This document shows positions 36,555-47,850 of a stretch of 64,000 bases of DNA, in pieces. The position numbers were made by a program, and so were the translations under genes. The stretch's first letter is position 1. Every line of letters starts with the position of its first letter. Source of the DNA: Lycium barbarum (Eukaryota; Streptophyta; Magnoliopsida; Solanales; Solanaceae); contig NC_083345.1 in assembly GCF_019175385.1 (NCBI RefSeq), forward strand, positions 7,045,205-7,109,204, in the 5' to 3' direction. The notes below the pieces were generated by a model. That model made no database searches. It saw nothing but the letters and a program-made list of their open reading frames with translations, and had not been told where the DNA came from.

Positions 36555-36745
36555 TCGAGACCATTATACGGTCCATTATACGGTCCGTATAACATTATAC
36601 GATCCGTATAATCGACCGTGAAATGGGCTGTCCTTCACCAGTGAAATGGGCTGTCCTTCACCAGTGAGCAACATTCTCTGTGATGGTTCTGCGGTCCATT
36701 ATACGGTCCGTATAACATTATACGGTCTGTATAATGAGCCGTATA
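36555..36745. repeat. Cluster of TTATACGGTCCGTATAA palindromes
   Basis: Several near-perfect copies occur within about 190 bp, plus a 25-bp tandem duplication containing GAAATGGGCTGTCC. They occupy the same part of the LTR as the TTTACGGTCCGTAAA cluster of solo LTR 2. Confidence 0.75.
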
Positions 36746-37132
36746 ACCCATCAGTCCACTGAACTTGTTCTCGTCACTTCGTTTGATCTCCAATCCTTAT
36801 GGAACCTTCTTAACACTTGTTCAACACTTCAATACCAATCCAAGAGACGTTATCACACTTCTTCAAGACATCATCAAGTCCTCATTAACTCGTCGCTCGT
36901 ATTTCCTTTCCGATGCTCATCGTATACCTTGCCTTATCTTAGCCAACTTTCTCGTCTTACATCGGATGCCTTTGAAATCTCACTTGGGGTCATCAAACGT
37001 CATTCCTTACTCATGGAGACATCATACACTCGTATTCATCACTAGTTCATTCACTTACGTACCAACGGAAGATTTTTCCGAGGTGTAACAACCAACTTTT
37101 GGATTGGCCAAGATATTTTGTTCTTTCTTTTA

Positions 37133-37526
37133 GGGTGTTTGGTATGAAGGAAAATGTGTTTCTAAAAAATATATTCGTGAAAAATGTTTTTCTTACTTAT
37201 TTTCTATTGTTTGTTAAGTAAGTAAAAAAATTATTATTTCAAAAGCGTCTATATGTAATCTAGCAAAACACTATGAGGGCGAGATGAGGTCAGGAGTGGG
37301 AGTTGGGGGTGATGGGTAGGTGGAGAAGAGACAACGAACTTGAAATGTAATCTATATCAAACTTGTTTTCACTATTTCTATTAAAGAAGTTATTTTTTTT
37401 CATTTTTTAAGGAACTTGTTTTTTCTAGAAAAAATATTTTCCAAAATATTTTGACCAACTAGACATGGAAAAATTTAAAAAGATTAATTTTTCTAGAAAA
37501 TGTTTTTCTCCGTATCAAACACACCC
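37133..37526. mobile_element. hAT-like MITE
   Basis: The ends GGGTGTTTGGTATGAAGGAA and, reverse-complemented, GGGTGTGTTTGATACGGAGA are inverted. The interior has mirrored TTTTCTAGAAAA-type motifs. Part of the same family recurs at 39530-39673. Confidence 0.6.
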
Positions 37527-37529
37527 TTA

Positions 37530-38340
37530 ATCTCTTTTTCTTTTAATATGAGGAAGGGAAATATATAGGGATAGTGAAATTGAGGAAATAATCTTCTATA
37601 CCACTTATTTGTGGAATATATCTATTGATATTAGTAGACTAAAAGTTATGGTGATTCCAAGTATATTATGCATCCATTTAGTTATGATGCCAAAGTTTTG
37701 CTTTTTAATCTTCTTTTATGTTTTTGTTAACTCTTTTTTATTTAATGGTCCAAGCAAGGAGGTGTTTTTAGTGGAAAAGGCTTCTCATTAGCAATGTATT
37801 ATGGTAGGTAATTAATCCATAGCTAATAAGGTAAATAAATATTCTATAATTAAATGCAAGAAATCTAAGGCATCCTATATAACATTCTATATAATTTTCT
37901 TGTTGAGGTACGATGAATCTACAGGTGTACAATAATAGACACATGTGTACTTATTGAAGAGCAACCGTGTTTCATCGCTCACTTCTATTAATTGGATATA
38001 AAAAATGTGTAAGTGTACATATGACGCTTTCAACAACACGTGGCAACCTCAACTCTTATGTCATTAGCAAATTATTCTCAAATCCCCTAATAATAAAAGG
38101 CTGTTTGTAGTGGCTTATTTTAGGTCTTTTAAGTCAAAATAGCTTTGTATTGGGTAAGCTGATAAAAAAAAATTAAAGAGTTTTTAAGCTAACATGACAA
38201 AAATAAGTCAAAAGCCATAAATTAGGATTAGTTATTGAGTACTCCCATATCTGTGGAATAAGTGGTCCTTGGAGTTTTTATATGAATTTGGACAATACTC
38301 TCCTCGTGAACTAATTTTTGAGGTTCGCCTTGACTCATTC
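37530..38340. other. Unassigned DNA with a MITE fragment at 38099-38240
   Basis: The fragment has TTATTTTAGGTCTTTTAAGT and AAAAATAAGTCAAAAGCC, resembling the neighbouring hAT MITE family. The rest is AT-rich without a supported gene. Confidence 0.4.
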
Positions 38341-38346
38341 TTAAGA

Positions 38347-38550
38347 GGGTGTTTGAATTGACTTTTAAAAGTATATTATAAGCTAAAAGCTAAAAGCCGT
38401 AAGTTGGGAATATCCAGCTTTTGACTTATTTATGTACTTTTTTGGCCTAAAAGTAAGTGCTTAAAATCACTTTTTATCTTGTTCAAGCATCACAAAAAGA
38501 AAAGAGCTTAAAAGCCAATAAGCACTTAAAATAAGCCAATCCAAACAATT
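38347..38550. mobile_element. hAT-type MITE
   Basis: Starts GGGTGTTTGAATTGACTT; the far end (AAATAAGCCAATCCAAACA) is its inverted counterpart. The interior has paired AAAAGTAAGTGCTTA / AAGCACTTAAAATAAG motifs. Confidence 0.5.
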
Positions 38551-38643
38551 ATATTAGTGCATTAAAACTATTTTGGCGTAAAAACACCTAAAATAAGTCA
38601 ATTCAAATTGGATCTGATGTATGACTGATGCTTGTAATAAACC

Positions 38644-39124
38644 TGTAATGGACTCGAGAATGTGAAATGTAAATTGTAAGGTGAAATTGACAGTTGAGGG
38701 AAAAGTGAGGAATTTTATTAATATCCAATCAGGTTACAATTACAAATGATTGGTAATGTGAAAATAGAACTCCAAGATGATTCTTGAGCTTCAATGGATT
38801 CCCATAATGGAGAATTTAGGTTAGAGAGAGAAAGATTGAGGAAGAAGAATACCAGATCAATTACTGTCTCCTTAGCTATCAATTTCGTTATTTAACAACT
38901 CAGCATAACAAACTCAGCTAGCATAGATCTCAACCATTGATTTGCTTCTACTTATGACCGTTGATCACTTGTTCACACAGATTAATGAGCTAGCCCCACT
39001 ATAGCACGTGCGATACACATGCTCTTCTTTATTCATAACTAATTGACTAAATCCCCAATTCCACCTAAATCAATCTCAATTCTAATGACCTAAACAAACC
39101 CTAATTGACTCCACCTTCATAACA
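38644..39124 (-). mobile_element. Probable Copia-type solo LTR (481 bp)
   Basis: Forward termini TGTAATGG and CATAACA with near-matching flanks AAACC/AAGCC (one mismatch). The sequence between them is non-coding. No primer site or internal region adjoins either end. Family assignment is tentative. Confidence 0.45.
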
Positions 39125-39129
39125 AAGCC

Positions 39130-39535
39130 TCAAGTTAAGTTGGGCTTAGGCTTTAGGTTTTATTGGGCAATATGGGAAAGATAACTTTTATTTTAGGGTT
39201 TCTTCTCAAAGTCAACCTTTTTGCTGAATTCTAATTAGGTTGGGCTTGCGCTTTAGATTTTATTGGCCAATATAGGAAAGAAACTTTTGTTTTAGGGCAT
39301 CTTCTCAATGTCAACCTTTTGGACTCCTATATAAGATTCAATCTTCTTTCATTGAGATCCTGAATTGGTTGCATATTCCAAGATATGTAGTTTGAATTTT
39401 TTTTTCCTTCTCATCTTTTTGTTTTAGGGCTTCTTCTCAATGTCAACCTTTTGGCTGCCTATATAAGATTCAATCTTCTTTCATTGGGATCCCGAATTGG
39501 TTGCATATTCCAAGGTATGCAGTTTGATCTTTTTG
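39130..39535 (+). promoter_or_regulatory. Tandem copies of the site II / telo-box leader segment
   Basis: Three partial tandem copies of the segment at 34065 occur: TTGGGCTTAGGCTTTAGG, TTTTAGGGTTTCTTCTC, then TATAAGATTCAATCTTC and TTGGTTGCATATTCCAAG before a GTATGCAG donor-like site. Copies differ by small indels. No coding exon follows; the next recognisable DNA is MITE and LTR. Confidence 0.4.
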
Positions 39536-39673
39536 GAATGACACTTATAAAACTTGTTTTCATTGCTTTCATTAACGAAGTTATTTTTCAAATTTTGTAA
39601 AAAACTTGTTTTTCTAGAGAAAATATTTCCCAAAATATAATCAACCAAACATGAAAAAAATTAGAAAACTGTT
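39530..39673. mobile_element. MITE fragment (same family as 37133-37526)
   Basis: Shares AAACTTGTTTTCATT, GAAGTTATTTTTC and AGAAAATATTTCCCAAAATA with the element at 37133. It is cut by the small LTR that follows. Confidence 0.5.
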
Positions 39674-39932
39674 ATGAGCCAAAATGAAGTAGCACGTGAC
39701 TTGCAACATGGGCAAGGGACTATTTTGTAATTAGCTACATCTTATATAAACAGGGGAAGTGGGGCTTGTAATTGGTAGATTGTGAATAGACTATTGAAAT
39801 AGCTTTCCCTCTTCTCTCTCTATTACGTTTTGTTATTGACTTCGGCGGTGACGACTCCGTCCAGTCGATTGAATAATCTGTTCAAAGATAATTCTTGCAC
39901 TTGGTTCCTTAGGAGTTTCCTTTGATTCTAAA
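39674..39932 (+). mobile_element. Small LTR, second copy
   Basis: Begins TGTTATGAGCCAAAATGAAG, has a TTATATAAA TATA box, and ends near CTTTGATTCT. It aligns throughout with the split LTR at 31452-33515. No internal region lies on either side, so it is probably a solo or truncated copy. A weak AAAAC/AAAAA flank pair exists. Confidence 0.55.
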
Positions 39933-42769
39933 AAATGTTTTTGTACGAGGTTCACAAAATCCTGCTTCTCAATTTTTATCATTGTTGTATTAAATCATAG
40001 AGCATTGTTACTATTTCACTCCTAACTGCTTTAAGTTTTCAGTTGGTAAAACTTTGGTTTAATATCTAGATGGACCCTTAAACTTGACATGGTTTGTAAG
40101 ATAGGCATATAAACTTATAAGGTGACCAGATAGATACTTAAACTTACTCAAAGTGTATTTTTCAAGTTTTTTAGTTGTTTTGAAAACAAAAACTATATTT
40201 TTCAAACACTTACAATTTTCATGGCCAAACAAGCCCTAAATATATCACAAAATATTTTTTTTTTAAAATGCAAAAATAAGGCAAACGCATATACATGAGA
40301 CTATAAATGTGCACTTAAACCAATAAATACTCGCTAATCGCAATTTTGCAGCTTTCAATTAACTCGGTTTTTTTTACACTTGAATAATTAAAAAACAATA
40401 ACTTTAACCAATAAAAATCCTTAAAAAAAAGAAATTTCAAATTAAGAAATTTCTAAGTTCAGTATTTCAAGTGTAAAAGAAATTTCAAATTAAGAAAACT
40501 GTAAAGCCGAGAAGAAAATCCTTAAAAAAAAGAAATTTCTTAATTTGAAATTTCTTTTTTTAAGGATTTTTATTGGTTAAAGTTATTGTTTTTTAATTAT
40601 TCAAGTGTAAATAAAAACCGAGTTAATTGAAAGCTGCAAAATTGCGATTAGCGAGTATTTATTGGTTTAAGTGCACATTTATAGTCTCATGTATATGCGT
40701 TTGCCTTATTTTTGCATTTAAAAAAAAATATTTTGTGATATATTTAGGGCTTGTTTGGCCATGAAAATTGTGAGTTGTTATATCCCGTAATTTTAAACGT
40801 CGGATTATTTGTAAGCTGAGGTGGGGCCCACACGTTAAGATTTTTTTTGAAACATGTGACAAGTCATATGAATCACATATGTGAAGTTAAACACAACTCA
40901 AGAAGGACCCTTGGGCCAAATCAAAGTGGAAGTCCTCCAAACGAATATTTTTAAGAAAACGTTTTCGGGTGATCTGACTTTTAGGGGCAAAAACGGTATT
41001 ATAAGTTTGGAATTTGGAAAAATACCAAGAAATAGAAGTTGTAGATAATTGAATTATCTTTCCAACCATAGGTCGTGGCTTCCCAGGTGACATCGGTACA
41101 AGGAGATATGGACGTTTTAAGGTCGAAAGGTCAGTGGATTAGGCCCAACTCGGGATCAACCGAGTTGGCCCAAAAAAATAAAAACGAATTAAGGCCCAAA
41201 GGAGATGGGGTGGCCGGCCAACAATGGCCCAAGCCCATGGAATTTTAATTAATTCCCATGTGATAATTAGCATATAAAGCCTAGAAGATTCAAGAAAATA
41301 ACACAAGTTGGAAAACAAGAACAAAACAAAGAAACAAGAGCAAAAGAACTAAAGGCCATACGGCCATGGAGAAAAAAAATTGACCCTTTGAAATCTTATC
41401 CCAAAAATTATTTTCTTGTGATATTTCTACTAATTCAAGGGTCCTTTACAACTTGGTGTAATTATTTTGGAAGAAAGAGCACTTGTTTCTTCAAGTTGAC
41501 AACTTGGTCAAGTGAAAAAGATTGTAGAAAAAGGTAAGAATTAATCCCTTTTTATTATGTTATGAAGGTTGGTTTATGTTGTAGTATGTAGAAATGAGTA
41601 GAATTTATGGAAATATGAAAGTTTACAAAGTGGGTGTGCATATATGTAAGTGGACATATTGTTGTATAAATAATATGAGTTGAATTTTATGTTGTATTCT
41701 AGTTGTGGTTATGGTGAAATTTATATTGGAAATGAAAGTTGAATAAATTTGGTGGAAGTTGGAAATATGGAATGTAGAAGATTATGTCACTTTGTGATTT
41801 TGTGATATAATGGAAATGAAGTTGTTAAGATGTGAATTATGATTATGGTTGATGAAATTGGAAGATGGAAATATGTTATGAATATGTAGATTGAAGATTT
41901 GAAGTTTTGGATGGATTATGGTTTTGGTGGAAAGTTTGTATATTTTGTATATCTTGTGAATATTTGGTAGAAATGATATGAAATGCTTCCGAATTATATT
42001 GTAATGATCTTGATTAGTAATGAATGTAAAAACATTGAGATTGGTTTGGAAATGTGAAGTTGGAATGAAAGCTATTGCATTATGTTGGAAAGAAGACTAG
42101 TTGTGTTATATTGTGTTTTGTAGTCATGGTTGTTGTCATTGTGTTGATAGTTTGGCCGGGTTGAATTCCCGGACTGTTGTTGATTAAAAATTGGCTAAGT
42201 TGAATTTTGGGGATGTTGTACGTATAGGGGAGATGCTGCCCAAATTTTTGTAGACAAGTATTGGTTAAGATTGAAATCTTAAAGCCTTACAATTAACATT
42301 TGGTAATTGTGACCAAATTGTAGATTTTGGCGAACTTGAAACTTGATTTTGGAGACGTGTATGAAGCGGAAAAAGGTATGTAAGGCTTCACCCTTCCTTC
42401 TATGGCATGTCTTAGACGTAATAAGTTGGATACGAGCCTCGGGGACAACTCCATTCTCCGGAATCCGCACCTAAAGTTTCCCCTTTTTCATTCAGTAGAA
42501 TTGAATTAGAAATTGTGTAAAATATTGGAAAAACTTCCTAAACATCTGGAACTGGCATAAATATGACCCGACTACCTTAAAACCCTCACAAGTGATGTCA
42601 TGAAATATAATGTACGTAAATTTGGTACGCCGCCTCATTTGACCCGAGGTGGGCCCATTGTTCCCGGATTTTCCCTATTGCTCCGTTTGACTTATTTTGG
42701 AGTAGAATCCAAAGGAAACTTTTGATCCTCGTTCCGATTATCAAACGATAAGTACTGTACCATTCTAAT

Positions 42770-42865
42770 GGAAATATGTATATGTATAAAAAAATATGTA
42801 TATGTATATAAGATATGTAAATGTATATAAAATATGTATATGTATATAAGATATGTATATGAACA
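42770..42865. repeat. ATATGTATATGTAT-rich microsatellite in solo LTR 7
   Basis: Degenerate ATATGTATATGTATA units with AAGATATGTA variants. Confidence 0.75.
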
Positions 42866-43019
42866 TGGGATGGGGGGAAGGGATACATGGGGGAATGGGA
42901 AGGGAAACATGTTTCATTGCCACCTGGTCAGCTGGCTTATCATCCTGGACGCGGGATGCCCGGATGCGGGATATATGGGCGAGCCGGTATTTCGGCGCTA
43001 TGTGGGCGAGCTGACATTG

Positions 43020-43195
43020 TTCGGTGCTATGCTATGACATGACATGCTATGCTATGACATGATACGCTATGACACGCTATGCTATGACATGATACGCTAT
43101 GACATAATATACTATCATATGATATGCTACGACACGATATGATACGACACGCTATGAGATGATAGGATATAATATGATAAAACACGACACGATAT
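43020..43195. repeat. CTATGACATGATACG-type degenerate tandem repeat in solo LTR 7
   Basis: About a dozen variable units such as GCTATGACATGATAC and ACGCTATGACACG. Confidence 0.8.
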
Positions 43196-44018
43196 AAACC
43201 CTATTTTCTATGCCTATGAAAAAGGAACGTTTTAAAAAGGGAAGGACAAGCATGCACGGTATCCGGCCTGAAAGGGGCGTTCCTACGTACAGGTCACTTT
43301 CTAGCCTCATTATATGTCCTACGACCTCATGATATTGTTAATCGTACTCTATGTTCCTGCTTGTATTATCTTTTATGCCTTACATACTTGGTACACTATT
43401 CGTACTGACGTCCCTTCTTGTGGACGCTGCGTTTCATGCCGCGCAGGTCAGCAGACAGGCGGGTTTGATTCTTAGGAGTTCTACCAGCGGCATTTGACAG
43501 CGCTCCAGTTGTTCCGGAGCCCCAGTTCCTTGGTACTATTTTGTGTATATACTCGGGCACGACAGTACTCGGCCCCTTTCTATGTATATGTGTACTATGT
43601 CTAGAGGCTCGTAGACAGATATGTACAATTAGATGTGTTGTATTTTGGAATGTTCACGTCGCCGTATAACGTGATAGCAAAGTTTACTAGTCTATGTTTA
43701 CGATGATGCTACTAATGTTAATGTTCAGTAACGAAAAAAATATATATGGCACAGTTCCTACGGCCCGCTGAGAAGTAAAGGTAAAACGATAGATAAGGGG
43801 TGCTCGGTACAAGTATCGGGTACTCGTCACGGCCCCTAGTCGGGTCGTGACATGAGTGTTTGAAAAATATAGTTTTTGTTTTCAAAACAACTGAAAAACT
43901 TGAAAAATACACTTTGAGTAAGTTTAAGTGTCTATCTGGTCACCTTATAAGTTTATATGCCTATCTTACAAAACATGCCAAGTTTAAGGGTCCATCTAGA
44001 TATTAAGCCTAAAACTTT

Positions 44019-44800
44019 TGCTATAAGTACTATGTTGAACCTTTTGGGAGTTCTCCACTTCTCCTCATTAATAAATTGGAACTTACCCTTTGAGACCAAG
44101 ACTGTTTGTCACATTTGTAATCGATGTGTCATTAGCCTGCGGTTACATGTTGGGCTGATGGGATAAGCAGTAATATAGTTTATTATATCTTTTAAGAGGT
44201 GCTAGCTCTTTTTCTTTTCTTGCATTTAAATAATTGCTTTTTGCTAGACAAAAGATTTTTTATTATTTTGCTAGACAAAATAATTGCTTTTGTCTTTTAA
44301 TATATATATATCAAATATAAGCTAGAGAAGAGGACATTGGGATGCCCCATTGGAATACTTTGACTATCCAGATGAAAGTATGTTCTTTGATATGTTCCTG
44401 CTAATTAACCGAAGGCCTTATGCCTTGCAATTTCCATGCTTAAATTCATGGGTGCATTTTTGCTGTTTAATTTACAGAATAAGTTGCATTCTTGATATCT
44501 GAATTCCAAATGTCAATGCATGAAGATTATATGCAGAGACTACCATCTGATTCCATATCTTGTAGTTGCTAAATATGTGCACAAAATATTGTTATGAGAA
44601 GTTACATAAGATACTCCCAAGTTCCATCTCAAGGCTGTAGCAGTTGTAAATTCTTATCACTCTTTTGAAAACTTGGCATATTTGGTAGTATCAGAAGTTG
44701 ACATAAAAAACATTCTATTTGTCAAAGTTATCTATACTCTTTCCCTTGGTAGAACTTGGGAATTGGAAAGATCCTCTTAATGTTCCTTCCAACCGAGGCT
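44019..44800. other. Unassigned DNA, possibly genic
   Basis: Short coding-like stretches occur, for example 44327-44390, but no consistent exon model can be made. A pyrimidine tract and AG precede 44479. It may be intronic sequence of the gene whose terminal exon is repeated downstream. Confidence 0.25.
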
Positions 44801-44809
44801 AAAGAAAAG

Positions 44810-45008
44810 TAGATAAATATGCAATCACAGAGAATTTGTTTAATCTAGTAGTATTAATTCTTTTGTTCATGTTTTTGGTTCTTGAGAGCTGGTTCATTGA
44901 TCTAGAAAAAGTTGATAAATATGCAATCACAAATAACTTGTTTACAGTAGTAGTATTAGTTCTTTTGTTCATGTTTCTCGTTCTTGAGAGCTGGTTCATT
45001 GATCTAGA
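44810..45008. repeat. About 100-bp tandem duplication
   Basis: Two copies share GATAAATATGCAATCACA, TTCTTTTGTTCATGTTT and GAGAGCTGGTTCATTGATCT. Confidence 0.85.
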
Positions 45009-45267
45009 ATAAATGAGCAGAAACGCTACATCATGGTTTGTAGGATCTATCTTTTAGGTACCTTTTAGTGTCTGAACAACTTCAGCTAGTCCCTTCTTTT
45101 TCCGTAAATACCATTGGAATAAATAAAGTTTTGCTCTTAACAAATTGTTCTTTAATACTTCTTTTTTGGCCTTGTTAGTCAATAGATGTTGATGTTTAAG
45201 TTAATGAGCATGTACACTGGTGTGTTTTTCTTTACAAGAATACTATATTACAAGTCCTAATTATCAT

Positions 45268-45430
45268 AATCTTCCTTGCTTCCTACTTCAAGCTTTTGCA
45301 AAAGTTTTATAATACAAGATTGGATTTACATTATATTGTCATAATAATTATCTCTAATCTTCCTTGCTTCCTACTTCAAGCTCTTGCAAAAGTTTTATAA
45401 TACGAGGTTGGATTTACATTATAATCATAA
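45268..45430. repeat. About 90-bp tandem duplication
   Basis: Two copies share AATCTTCCTTGCTTCCTACT, GCAAAAGTTTTATAATAC and TTGGATTTACATTATA. Confidence 0.85.
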
Positions 45431-45540
45431 TTATCTCCAACTCCAGCATTTTACTTTTCTTTTTATTTTTCGCCGATTCCTTAGTTGTGGTTGCATCAAC
45501 ATGTCATGACAAGTTACTCTTCAGAGTTTTCTTGATTAGT

Positions 45541-45953
45541 GCCCCCATAGCAAAGCAGAAAGTCGAAGGAGAGCAGGAAACTGGTGCTGCGGCCTGAGTA
45601 TCCTCCAATATCATGTATTTGGATAAACTGTTGCTTTGAAAGTATATCCAAGTAACTATTACTCGTTTTAATTGTCATTATAGAATGGGCATGGACAAAG
45701 CTACATCAAGTGCCCCCATAGCAAAGCAGAAAGTCGAAGGAGAGCAGGAAACTGGTGCTGCGGCCTGAGTATCCTCCAATATCATGTATTTGGATAAACT
45801 GTTGCTTTGAAAGTATATCCAAGTAACTATTACTCGTTTTAATTGTCATTATAGAATGGGCATGGACAAAGCTACATCAAGTGCCCCCATAGCAAAGCAG
45901 AAAGTCGAAGGAGAGCAGGAAACTGGTGCTGCGGCCTGAGTATCCTCCAATCC
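45541..45953 (+). pseudogene. 171-bp tandem repeat (2.4 copies) containing a terminal-exon-like frame
   Basis: Starts at 45541, 45712 and 45883 give an exact 171-bp period with almost no divergence. Each complete junction contains TTATAG|AATGGGC, an acceptor-like site. It is followed by an open frame GMDKATSS then APIAKQKVEGEQETGAAA and a TGA stop, as in a last exon. The source gene is not recognised. If a gene reads in from upstream, the copies would offer alternative last exons; otherwise this is a duplicated fragment. Confidence 0.45.
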
Positions 45954-45959
45954 ACTTTA

Positions 45960-46229
45960 AAAGCGAAGGAGAACACTCTTGAGATTTTCTCTTCAACCTC
46001 TTCAAACGCTCCTCTCTTCATGAACATGGCTTGTAGTATTTAAATTTCCTTTGCTTGGCTACAAGTGAAAGGCCTTGAGCTCTTTGGGGTTATATTATCA
46101 TATGGTATTGACATTTCGGTAAGGAAGACTCCACGTGGAATGCCACCTTACACCCCCTTCACATCTTCACTACCACTGTCATGATACCCCCTAAACTATC
46201 TTCACCATCTCCGCTGGCACTACCACCCA
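45960..46229. other. Unassigned flank of the FDM palindrome
   Basis: Contains CCACGTGGAATGCCACC, which includes a CACGTG palindrome. No gene is supported. Confidence 0.4.
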
Positions 46230-46498
46230 TCTTCGCCGGCACTACCACCCATCTCCGCCGTACAATGACAACCGCTGCCACCGCCGTTAACCCATCCTTT
46301 GTAGGTCTGTAGTATATAGCAAAGTGATTGTTATAATTGTAATAACAGGAGACATGGAAATTCTAATAACTGTAGGAGAAAATATGTACCTTCATCATAT
46401 TCGTGGATCATTGCATCTTTTTGCATCATCACATTGCTTAGGCACATGGAAGTTTCATTGCATTTGCCATCTATCTCCTTGAGGCTCCTGTGTTGGGC

Positions 46499-47041
46499 CT
46501 AGATTGCGTTAGCTAGATTAGATACAAGCGAATCATATTTGCACTTCTCTTCTGCCTCAATCTCAGAGATGGATTTCAGATCTCCATTTCTTCGCAGATG
46601 GTCACCAATTATACCTTCTGAGTTGAAATCATCAGCCTTTGCAACCCAACCATATAACTTATCCCCCTTATCTTGTGAAACTAAATAGTCCTTTTTCCCT
46701 TGATGTTGTGATTCAAAGCTCTTCTGAAACTTAACTGCATTAGTAAAACCATTCCAATCATTTCCAAATTCGACTATGGCTTTCCCTGAATGACCCTTAT
46801 AGTTCCACAATGGGTGTAACCTACCCTTTCTTTTTCAAATCATCCCTGAGGGTTGAGCCACTCTTTCCCACGTACCAACCGTTAGCTGAATGGAAAGAGT
46901 TCCTACAATTTCCATCCAAGGAAATGCATATTTCTCATCAAAATCATTCCAATTATATGTTGGCTGTAATTCAATTTCCATTTTATCAGCATAATCTTCC
47001 ATATCTGACTCACTAATATGTGTTTCCTCTTCAGATAACAT
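46499..47041 (-). pseudogene. FDM/IDN2-like XS-domain fragment, left arm
   Basis: From 47041 the frame gives MLSEEETHISESDMEDYADK and KYAFPWM, an N-terminal part ending at a stop. A shifted frame continues with WNYKGHSGKAIVEFGNDWNG, KFQKSFESQHQGKKD, LYGWVAKADDFNSEGIIGDH and LKSISEIEAEE, which follow the order of the XS domain. The domain belongs to FACTOR OF DNA METHYLATION / IDN2 proteins, which bind dsRNA with 5' overhangs and act in RNA-directed DNA methylation. Zf-XS, most of the coiled coil and the XH domain are missing. A frame shift separates the two parts, so it is a fragment rather than a working gene. Confidence 0.75.
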
Positions 47042-47274
47042 GGATACCTTTCAATAAATCTATGCCAACTAAATTGAATAATCTTAAAAAAAAAAGTTAA
47101 TATGAACCAGAAATCTTTTAGATTATGCTCCTCATAAATGTAAGGACTGACTAATAACTGGTACCTGCATTTGTGAGTAGCATAATCTAAAAGATTTCTG
47201 GTTCATGTTAACTTTTTTTTTTTCCTTTTTGAAGATTTTCATTTTTGCTAGCATAGATTTACTGAAAGATATCC

Positions 47275-47850
47275 ATGTTATCTGAAAAGGAAACACATAT
47301 TAGTGAGTCAGATAAGGAAGATTATGTTGATAAAATGGAAATTGAATTACAACCAACAAATGATGGGAATGATGTTGATAAGAAATATGCATTTCCTTGG
47401 ATGAGAAATTGTAGCAACACTTTCCGTTCAGTTGAACGGTCGATGCATGGGAAAGAGTGGCTCCATCCTCAGGGATGATTTGAAAAAGAAAGGTAGGGTA
47501 CACCCATTGTGGAACTATAACGGTCATTTGGGGAAATTCATAGTTGAATTTGGAAATGATTGGAATGGTTTTGCTAATGCAGTTAAGTTTCAGAAGAGCT
47601 TTGAATCACAACATCAAGGGAAGAAGGACTATTTAGTTTCACAAGATAAGGGAGATATGTTATATGGTTGGGTTGCAAAAGCTGATGATTTCAACTCAGA
47701 AGGTATAATCGATGACTATCTGTGAAGAAATGGAGATTTGAAATCCATCTCTGAGATTGAGGTAGAAGAGAAGTGCAAATATAATTCGCTTGTCTCTAAT
47801 CTGGCTAACACAATCAAGGACAAACGCAGGAGCCTCAAGAGATAGATAGC
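47275..47850 (+). pseudogene. FDM/IDN2-like XS-domain fragment, right arm
   Basis: Mirror copy of the left-arm fragment: MLSEKETHISESDKEDYVDK and KYAFPWM, then a stop. A shifted frame has KKKGRVHPLWNYNGHLGKFI, VEFGNDWNGFANAVKF, LYGWVAKADDFNSEGIIDDY and a premature TGA, after which LKSISEIEVEEKC continues. The lesions differ in part from those of the left arm. Same family and same missing domains. Confidence 0.75.

Larger units (their letters stand above)
34532..37090 (-). mobile_element. Solo LTR 6 (2559 bp)
   Basis: Termini TGTCACGTCCC and GAGGTGTAACA are flanked by ACCAA (34527-34531, 37091-37095). It interrupts the second copy of a leader-like tandem duplication. No internal region is present. 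Confidence 0.87.
40776..43852 (+). mobile_element. Solo LTR 7 (3077 bp)
   Basis: Termini TGTTATATCCCG and GGGTCGTGACA with flanks TGAGT (40771-40775, 43853-43857). It carries the ACATACTTGGTACACTATTCG block and the GCTGCG...GCGCAGGTCAG block of the family. It interrupts the right arm of the foldback element. Confidence 0.88.
40056..44009. mobile_element. Foldback/Mutator-like element, split by solo LTR 7
   Basis: Arms 40056-40480 and 40500-40775 plus 43858-44009 are inverted copies (for example TAAGATAGGCATATAAAC, CAAAACTTTT-side blocks, CTATATTTTTCAAACACT). The terminus is GGYTTAATATCTAGATGGAC on both sides. The flanks are a perfect 9-bp duplication TAAAACTTT (40047-40055, 44010-44018). Without the LTR it is about 870 bp. 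It has no coding capacity. Confidence 0.78.
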
